Of a stretch of 6,309 nt of DNA, positions 1-4,457 are shown piece after piece. This stretch comes from Clostridiales bacterium. Lineage in GTDB: Bacteria > Bacillota > Clostridia > Caldicoprobacterales > UBA3941. The notes beneath the pieces are model-generated. The model had not been told where the DNA came from. It saw only the letters and a list, made by a program, of their open reading frames with translations, and did no database searches. A program made the translations under genes and the position numbers. Positions within the stretch are counted from its first letter, which is position 1. Every line of letters starts with the position of its first letter. The stretch spans positions 1 through 6,309 of the forward strand of contig JAAYKZ010000246.1 of the NCBI GenBank assembly GCA_012522165.1, written 5' to 3'.

Positions 1-426
1 GAAATATACGCCATGACCATTGGTCTTAAGCTTATATCAAAAGGTACCATATTCGAGAATGCTCTAAGTAGGGTTGCCAATCATGTATATCAGCAGCTAT
101 CGGAATTTGCCAAAGCCATGATTGATTCCCTGCCTGAATCTAGTGAAATAAGTTATGTTATTGAAGGAGTAGAGTATATCAATTCTTTTGAACTCATGAA
201 GCAATTTGATAGTCCCTTTTGCCAATTTCTAAAGGAGGCAAAGCCTTGCAAGGTCACTTATGAGCAGAATGGAAAGCAAAAAAGCATTGTTGGTATTTTA
301 GGTTTATCAGGAGATGATGTTGATAGGTTTAAAAAGGTAGTTATACATACTCCAGATGATCAGTTGACACTCAATATAAAAGATATATTGAAGCTAGAAG
401 AAGTTAAAACAATAAAACAGCTGTAG
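1..426 (+). CDS. Orphan protein of unknown function, probably 5'-truncated by the window edge
   Basis: I do not recognise this protein. The frame is open from base 1. The first ATG in the frame is at base 13 and would give 137 residues, but the 12 bases before it hold no Shine-Dalgarno sequence and no stop, so the true start probably lies upstream of the window. Numbering from that Met, residues 12-40 look like an amphipathic helix. Residues 45-60 look like a beta pair. From about residue 78 there is a strand-rich, polar section containing YEQNGKQKSIVGI, GDDVDRFKKVVIHTPD and NIKDILKLEEV. That last section has the rhythm of a small SH3- or Sm-like barrel, as in YolD-like proteins, but this is only a resemblance by eye. 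There are two cysteines (C70, C79), no signal peptide and no membrane segment. The gene ends with TAG and no clear terminator follows. I am confident that it is coding and have no confident function. Confidence 0.65.
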   Translation, partial: EIYAMTIGLKLISKGTIFENALSRVANHVYQQLSEFAKAMIDSLPESSEISYVIEGVEYINSFELMKQFDSPFCQFLKEAKPCKVTYEQNGKQKSIVGILGLSGDDVDRFKKVVIHTPDDQLTLNIKDILKLEEVKTIKQL

Positions 427-478
427 GTCAAAAATTCATGTAGACCGGATCGTAAGATCAACAACGTAGTGTTAAGAA

Positions 479-506
479 TTGGCATTTATATGATAAAAGC
501 TATAAA
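479..506 (+). promoter_or_regulatory. Candidate sigma-A promoter for the DUF1858 gene
   Basis: TTGGCA at 479-484 matches the -35 consensus at 5 of 6 positions. After a 16-base spacer, TATAAA at 501-506 matches the -10 consensus at 5 of 6 positions. Transcription would start near 513, leaving a leader of about 200 bases before the ATG at 715. In AT-rich DNA such pairs also occur by chance, so this is tentative. Confidence 0.4.
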
Positions 507-512
507 AATGCC
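481..512 (+). repeat. Inverted repeat overlapping the candidate promoter
   Basis: GGCATTT at 481-487 is the exact reverse complement of AAATGCC at 506-512. A further ATA/TAT pairing inside is possible with a two-base bulge. The left arm overlaps the -35 hexamer and the right arm abuts the -10. This could be a dyad operator or a hairpin ending an upstream transcript. No T-run follows, so it is a poor intrinsic terminator. Confidence 0.4.
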
Positions 513-525
513 TTGCCATTGAAAA

Positions 526-549
526 TTTTGTAAAGCAAGATTTACAAGA
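526..549 (+). repeat. Inverted repeat TTGTAAA-N6-TTTACAA in the leader
   Basis: TTGTAAA at 528-534 and TTTACAA at 541-547 are perfect reverse complements around a 6-base centre. The symmetry extends two more pairs outward if one G-T pair is allowed. A further TGTAAA half-site lies at 558-563. The shape is that of a homodimer operator. It resembles clostridial Rex sites (TTGT..A ... T..ACAA), but the centre is 2 bases too long for Rex. Alternatively it is a weak RNA hairpin or chance. Confidence 0.35.
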
Positions 550-703
550 TGAATATATGTAAAGAATATAAATAGAAATGCAAAAATATCTTGATAGAGT
601 GCAGAAGGCTTTGTTTTAGAAAGATGATAAGAGGTTATCTATAAAGAAAGCAGGATTTATTTTTGTGCTATTGAAAAATGCTAAATGGATAAACTAAGTT
701 AAA

Positions 704-711
704 AAGGTGAT
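704..711 (+). promoter_or_regulatory. Ribosome binding site of the DUF1858 gene
   Basis: AAGGTGAT matches the 3' half of the full Shine-Dalgarno sequence AAGGAGGTGAT and lies just before the ATG at 715. Because the matched bases are the 3' half, the short gap to the start codon is normal. This fixes the start. Confidence 0.75.
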
Positions 712-714
712 AGG

Positions 715-945
715 ATGAAAAAGCAAATAGATATATCTAAAAGCGTATATGAAATATGTACTGAAAACCCTGAGGTTATAGAAATTATGAAAGAGTTGGG
801 ATTTGAGAGCATTACAAATCCCGGCATGCTAAATACCGTAGGCAGGGTGATGACTATATCCAAAGGTGCTGCTATGAGGAGTGTACCATTGGAGAAGATA
901 AAAGAAAAGTTTGAAGAAAAGGGTTATGAAATAATAGGCCTGTAG
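715..945 (+). CDS. Stand-alone DUF1858 domain protein
   Basis: The 76-residue product is one DUF1858 domain and nothing else. The pattern runs IDISKSVYEICTENPEVIEIMKELGF (residues 5-30), then a NPGMLNTVGRVMTISKGAAMRSVPLEKI section (35-62). This matches the family layout: a 'period of the disease'-like helix, a conserved L/MxxLGF, an NP turn, a GRxxTxxxAA helix and a final helix. In Firmicutes this domain is often found beside, or fused to, DUF438/hemerythrin-like proteins, and one subgroup carries a CxxC redox motif after LG. This copy has no CxxC; its only cysteine is C15. It is therefore not the redox-disulfide subtype. It is cytoplasmic, with no signal peptide. No DUF438 or hybrid-cluster partner lies in the window, and its biochemical role is unknown. 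The ATG is supported by AAGGTGAT at 704-711. The stop codon lies inside the terminator hairpin. Confidence 0.88.
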   Translation: MKKQIDISKSVYEICTENPEVIEIMKELGFESITNPGMLNTVGRVMTISKGAAMRSVPLEKIKEKFEEKGYEIIGL

Positions 946-962
946 TAAAAGATACTACAGGC
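938..962. terminator. Bidirectional terminator-like hairpin between converging genes
   Basis: GCCTGTAGTA (938-947) pairs perfectly over 10 bp with TACTACAGGC (953-962) around a 5-base AAAGA loop. It includes the TAG stop of the DUF1858 gene and begins 9 bases beyond the stop of the C69 gene on the other strand, so it can serve both converging transcripts. The tails are only moderately T-rich on both strands (TTAGTATT on plus, CTATTATTTC on minus), so termination may be partial. Confidence 0.75.
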
Positions 963-971
963 TTAGTATTA

Positions 972-2306
972 TCAAATATTAAGGGACAGGGCTTTAGCGC
1001 GCAGCTTTTTATTCTGTTTTTTCCAGTAATATCGAAAATAGGGATTGCCCTTTATCTTAGCAGAGTTATTTCGGTTTTTAGCCATGGTATCTAGGATGAG
1101 TTTTTCTTCTTGTTCCATGGCTTTTTTCATTATGGACTTTAGAGTATCTTTGTTGGGATTATTAAAATCTAATTCACTCACTTGCCGGCTTAGTTCTTTT
1201 TCAATTTCGTCTCGTTTTTGAATAAAAGAGTCTAGATTTTGAATTCTGTTTTCCAATACCATTCTGTGAAACTCTTCTCTAATATACCAATATTCCAAAG
1301 CTTGATGCTCTTGACTCTCTTCAAAGAAAAATTCATCCTCATCCAGCATCCAATAGGGTTTGAAGATAGATATACAGGGAGTGGAACTGCCGGTAATCCA
1401 GTAAGTGGGAAGCTTATCATGGATTGATGCTATATAACTGCCGGTAGTATGATCGCCAAATACAAAACCGCCATGCATACATACACTTTTCAGGGAGCTA
1501 TGCTCAAAGGGATTTTTCTCAATCCTGCTTTCATGATAGCGAAGAATCTTTTTCATGGTATCAACGGTAATACTACCCTTATGCTCTTCTAAAATTGATG
1601 AACATGCAGCCAACCTATCCCTGGATCCGCTAAAGTGGGTAAAGATAGGTTCACTATAGCAGCGGGCAAAATGAAAATCTTTTTCACTCTTGCACCAGCC
1701 CTTATCCACTGCATTTTTTATGAGATCTGGATGGCATAGATCAAATTCACTTCCTATGGACAAGCAGTTGGAGATACAGCGCACGTCCTTTACCTTTTCA
1801 GCTACCCAATACTTACCTGCAGTTTCCAGTACCCATGCGGAATTGCTGTCAGCAATTAAAAAGGAGTTATGGTAGGTAAAAGGTTTTTCGTATCCACAGT
1901 TTCCCCCTTGGCCATACTTTTCAAGAAGGTCAATAATTAGCATAAGGGCTTCCTGGCTAGTTTTACATCTCTCCAAGGCCAAGCGAACCATGTCCATACC
2001 AATTAGGGCATCTTTTCCATAGGGCTCCTTGGTAAAGACAGCTTCATTTCCTATATTAAGTCCAAACTCGTTACAACCCATTTCACAGCCCCATATCCAT
2101 GAAGGCTTTAGCAGCAGCACCTCATAAGTAAGGGGAACTTGATCGATTTCAATATAGGTACACCTTACTTTGGCATTATGTCCATGCTTTTTTCTAGGAA
2201 CCCGAATTAGTATATGGGGTTCATTGGGTTGGCGGTCGCTGTTTTTTGCAAAAAGAGTTATACCATCCTTTGTGGCATTGCCTAGTGCCACCATGGTATC
2301 GCACAT
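972..2306 (-). CDS. Secernin-like C69 family peptidase / N-terminal nucleophile hydrolase
   Basis: The 444-residue product starts MCDTMVALGNATKDGITLFAKNSDRQPNEP in register with secernins and C69 dipeptidases. Removal of Met1 would expose Cys2, the expected N-terminal nucleophile. KNSDR (21-25) is the family's conserved loop. WGCEMGCNEFGLNIGNEAVF (72-91), CMHGG (276-280), GDHTTGSYIASI (284-295) and WITGSSTPCISIFKP (303-317) are further secernin hallmarks. Family members hydrolyse amide bonds, classically as dipeptidases; for secernins the substrate is not well established. There is no signal peptide or membrane segment, so it is likely cytoplasmic. The C-terminal 110 residues form a charged, helical tail ending in basic residues. 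The length is slightly above that of typical secernins (about 410-430). GGAGG at 2318-2314 sits 7 bases before the ATG, inside the last codons of the upstream LtaS-like gene. That gene stops 2 bases before this start, so translation is probably coupled. Confidence 0.88.
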   Translation of the reverse strand: MCDTMVALGNATKDGITLFAKNSDRQPNEPHILIRVPRKKHGHNAKVRCTYIEIDQVPLTYEVLLLKPSWIWGCEMGCNEFGLNIGNEAVFTKEPYGKDALIGMDMVRLALERCKTSQEALMLIIDLLEKYGQGGNCGYEKPFTYHNSFLIADSNSAWVLETAGKYWVAEKVKDVRCISNCLSIGSEFDLCHPDLIKNAVDKGWCKSEKDFHFARCYSEPIFTHFSGSRDRLAACSSILEEHKGSITVDTMKKILRYHESRIEKNPFEHSSLKSVCMHGGFVFGDHTTGSYIASIHDKLPTYWITGSSTPCISIFKPYWMLDEDEFFFEESQEHQALEYWYIREEFHRMVLENRIQNLDSFIQKRDEIEKELSRQVSELDFNNPNKDTLKSIMKKAMEQEEKLILDTMAKNRNNSAKIKGNPYFRYYWKKQNKKLRAKALSLNI

Positions 2307-2308
2307 AG

Positions 2309-4342
2309 TTATTCCTCCACAACATGCTTATAATAGTCGGTATCTAATATCATGGCAGAATAATAGAATTTCTTTTCGATAATATCCAAAATCTCATTTA
2401 TATATTGTTGGTCTACTTGCTGCCCGTCTTCTGGGAAAAATTCTTGAGTTACGGCATTATATCGGCCTTTATCCGTGATAAAACTCTTGTTATTGAATAT
2501 TACCAAGGGCTCTGAATCTGAGAAAATATCTCTACCCATTAGCAGCCTAGAATCATATTCAAGCCCAAGGAGATTGGACAGGGTGGGAATAATATCTAGA
2601 CTAGAGCAGGGTTTATCTATGGTAACTGGCTCCATACCTTTAGTGTATAGGATAAAGGGGCTTTTATATAGCTCAAAATTCTTTTCCACCTCGTGGCCTG
2701 CTAGGTCTTCTATTTCATGGTGTTCTAATCCATAGGGATAATGATCGGCGCTTATGGCTATAAGGGTTTTATCAGCAATTCCTGCTTGTTCTAGCTGATC
2801 TAGCAAGTATTCCATAGCTCTATCTAGTTCTATCTGGGTTGCTATAAATGCCTTTCCGGCCTCAGTATAGGGTAAATCCTTTACATATTCTTTGTTCTTT
2901 ATGGCCATATGGTTGCCGATAAAATTGTATTGCATATGACCGCTTACCGTCATATAGTAGACATGGAAAGGCTGGTCATTTATATATTCTGGGATTGTTT
3001 TTTCCATCATCTCCAGGTCAGAACGGGGCCATGCTTTTGACATTTCTAGGCCATTGCCTATACCTTTATATTCATATCCCATATTAGGATGGGAGATATG
3101 TCTATTATAATAATCATAAGTGTGATTATGATAGGCCATAGTCTTATAGCCTAATTTCATAAATTGATTACCCATGGTAAAGGGCATCAAATTCTTTCCT
3201 GAATGGTAAAAACTCCATACCCCTCTCTTTGGCAAAAGACTGGTACAGGCTACATATTCACCGTCTAGTGTACTTACTTCCCAAATAGGATTATAAAAGT
3301 TTGTGAATTTATAGCCTTCATTAACCATCTTATATAAAGTGGGGGTTACATCTTTATGGACTGCATATGGTGAAAAGCTCTCAGCAGTAATTAGTATAAG
3401 ATTATATCCCTCGTATTTACCCGTGTACTCATTCTTGTATGTTGTGCTTAGACTGCTAAAGTAGCGATGCATATCCTTGACTTTTTCATCTTGTTCATTA
3501 TTTATAAGTTTATCAAAATCTATATCTAATATATTTGGTTCACGTATAATATTCTCTTCTATTTCGTCATTAGTTTGATCATCTGTTTCGTCTTGGTCTA
3601 TAGAATCTGATGGTGTATCGGGAACATTTGGATTATAAACATCTTTATCCTCTGCAATAGGATTAATAACGTCATCATTTGAAGGTTTAGGCAAAACAGA
3701 AAAATCATCGCCAAAAATCAGCCTTTGTGCATCAAGGCGCATGGCAGTTAACAGCCCCAACTTATCAGCTGATAAAAAGGGGTTTCCAGGGCTAGTGTAT
3801 AGGTTATAGGGAGAATTAGATCCTCTGTCACCAAAATAAATATCCACTATAGCGAAGCCATGGAAGAAAACTAATAGAACCAACAATAAAACAAAGCCCA
3901 CAAGTTTTGGTCGTTGACAAAACAAGAGTCTGTTTTTCAATATTAAAGCCAAGATAGGAGGCAGGAAAAACAAAACTATCCAAAACCAGCTTTTTTTAAG
4001 GATAAACAATATATCCTTCCAAAATTCCAATACTTGACCACCTTGGGTAGCTGAGAACACAGTGTAATAAGTTTTAAAGAATCTATAATATATCATCTGG
4101 CTACAAAAAATTACGGATAACGCAAGCAATAGAATAAGGGTTAATACAAATACATCCTTGCCGTCAAATAATGTAGCTACAAAAAAGAATAAAATGGACA
4201 AAGATATACTAAACATTATAATATAGAATATGCTTTCTTGGGAAATTGGCTGTGAAATAGATAATTTTAGCACTATCTCATAGAAAAAAAGAGAAATAAT
4301 AAAATAAAAGAGTAGAGATTTCGATTTTAGGGCTTTAATCAT
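2309..4342 (-). CDS. LtaS-like lipoteichoic acid synthase family / membrane sulfatase-fold phosphoglycerol transferase
   Basis: The product is 677 residues from the ATG at 4342. An in-frame TTG at 4354 would add four residues, but GGAAGG directly abuts the TTG and is 12 bases from the ATG, so I prefer the ATG. About five membrane segments (near 9-25, 37-59, 64-84, 118-137, 148-167) are followed by an extracellular part, as in LtaS. An acidic linker (213-271) precedes a sulfatase-fold domain (about 313-600). By eye the LtaS metal and active-site residues are present: Glu321 in LITAESF, Thr358 in EVSTLDGEY as the likely nucleophile, Arg440 in AWPRSD, His469 in SGHM, and Asp533-His534 in ISADHYPYG. 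LtaS enzymes transfer glycerol phosphate from phosphatidylglycerol to a growing envelope polymer, using Mn2+. This is a divergent member (no standard QGKTSDSEF motif), so it could be a primase-type enzyme or a phosphoglycerol/phosphoethanolamine transferase on another glycan. It is the first gene of a pair with the C69 hydrolase. Confidence 0.85.
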   Translation of the reverse strand: MIKALKSKSLLFYFIISLFFYEIVLKLSISQPISQESIFYIIMFSISLSILFFFVATLFDGKDVFVLTLILLLALSVIFCSQMIYYRFFKTYYTVFSATQGGQVLEFWKDILFILKKSWFWIVLFFLPPILALILKNRLLFCQRPKLVGFVLLLVLLVFFHGFAIVDIYFGDRGSNSPYNLYTSPGNPFLSADKLGLLTAMRLDAQRLIFGDDFSVLPKPSNDDVINPIAEDKDVYNPNVPDTPSDSIDQDETDDQTNDEIEENIIREPNILDIDFDKLINNEQDEKVKDMHRYFSSLSTTYKNEYTGKYEGYNLILITAESFSPYAVHKDVTPTLYKMVNEGYKFTNFYNPIWEVSTLDGEYVACTSLLPKRGVWSFYHSGKNLMPFTMGNQFMKLGYKTMAYHNHTYDYYNRHISHPNMGYEYKGIGNGLEMSKAWPRSDLEMMEKTIPEYINDQPFHVYYMTVSGHMQYNFIGNHMAIKNKEYVKDLPYTEAGKAFIATQIELDRAMEYLLDQLEQAGIADKTLIAISADHYPYGLEHHEIEDLAGHEVEKNFELYKSPFILYTKGMEPVTIDKPCSSLDIIPTLSNLLGLEYDSRLLMGRDIFSDSEPLVIFNNKSFITDKGRYNAVTQEFFPEDGQQVDQQYINEILDIIEKKFYYSAMILDTDYYKHVVEE
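2314..2318 (-). promoter_or_regulatory. Ribosome binding site of the C69 gene, inside the upstream CDS
   Basis: GGAGG on the minus strand lies 7 bases before the ATG at 2306. It is part of the final GTG-GAG-GAA codons (Val-Val-Glu-Glu tail region) of the LtaS-like gene, whose TAA (2311-2309) falls between this site and the start. This arrangement favours re-initiation by ribosomes finishing the upstream gene. Confidence 0.85.
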
Positions 4343-4354
4343 AAGTTTAACCAA

Positions 4355-4360
4355 CCTTCC
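4355..4360 (-). promoter_or_regulatory. Ribosome binding site of the LtaS-like gene
   Basis: GGAAGG on the minus strand is 12 bases from the ATG at 4342 and immediately next to a TTG at 4354. The spacing is long for the ATG but impossible for the TTG, which is why the ATG is chosen. Its first bases overlap the downstream copy of a 10-base direct repeat. Confidence 0.55.
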
Positions 4361-4378
4361 GTATAGAGTCCGTATAGA
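4358..4378 (-). repeat. Helically phased 10-base direct repeat in the leader of the LtaS-like gene
   Basis: On the minus strand TCTATACGGA occurs twice (4378-4369 and 4367-4358), with one base between copies. The period is 11 bases, about one helical turn. The repeat lies just downstream of the -10-like box and the second copy runs into the Shine-Dalgarno sequence. It could be a tandem binding site for a regulator or a simple slippage duplication. Confidence 0.7.
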
Positions 4379-4386
4379 ATAAGAAC

Positions 4387-4392
4387 ATTATA
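4387..4392 (-). promoter_or_regulatory. Candidate -10 box for the LtaS-like/C69 operon
   Basis: A perfect TATAAT lies on the minus strand at 4392-4387, 44 bases before the ATG at 4342. The hexamers 16-18 bases upstream (such as TGGGAT at 4415-4410) match the -35 consensus poorly. If this is a promoter it may need an activator, and the start would be near 4380, right at the phased repeat. The surrounding DNA is so AT-rich that chance is possible. Confidence 0.35.
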
Positions 4393-4457
4393 TACTATAT
4401 ATCAGTTTAATCCCATAACAAAAGCAATATATTTTTATTAAAATTCAATGTCAAATC

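Larger units (their letters stand above)
427..714. other. Intergenic region with candidate promoter and inverted repeats
   Basis: This 288-base gap holds no convincing gene on either strand. It contains a promoter-like pair of hexamers (479-506) whose elements fall inside the arms of a 7-bp inverted repeat (481-512), a second inverted repeat (526-549), and an open stretch broken by one TAG (578-697). If the promoter is real, the DUF1858 gene has a leader of roughly 200 bases. I see no recognisable riboswitch or tRNA in it. Confidence 0.5.
4343..4457. other. Intergenic region between the receptor fusion gene and the LtaS-like gene
   Basis: This gap of about 115 bases is strongly AT-rich. It holds the -10-like box, the phased direct repeat and the ribosome binding site listed separately. 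I find no strong terminator for the receptor gene: only a 5-bp ATTTT/AAAAT pairing near 4432-4446. Some read-through from the receptor gene into the LtaS-like/C69 pair is therefore possible. Confidence 0.5.

Noticed and set aside
448..459. GATC-GTAA-GATC hairpin after the first gene as a terminator
   Set aside because: Only four base pairs and no following T-run.
526..549. A true Rex binding site
   Set aside because: The half-sites look similar, but the centre is 6 bases instead of the usual 4, so it is listed only as an unexplained dyad.
1232..1427. 62-codon open frames on both strands inside the C69 gene
   Set aside because: Both overlap the conserved WITGSSTPCISIFKP coding section in other frames and show no family resemblance or ribosome binding site.
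2170..2382. 70-codon plus-strand open frame across the LtaS-like/C69 junction
   Set aside because: It is antisense to two well-supported genes, and nothing in its product is recognisable.
4343..4354. TTG at 4354 as the start of the LtaS-like gene
   Set aside because: GGAAGG directly touches this codon, leaving no spacer, whereas the ATG at 4342 has a usable if long 12-base spacer.
4432..4446. ATTTT/AAAAT pairing as a terminator for the receptor gene
   Set aside because: The stem is only about 5 A-T pairs and would not be stable enough; such pairings are expected in this AT-rich gap.
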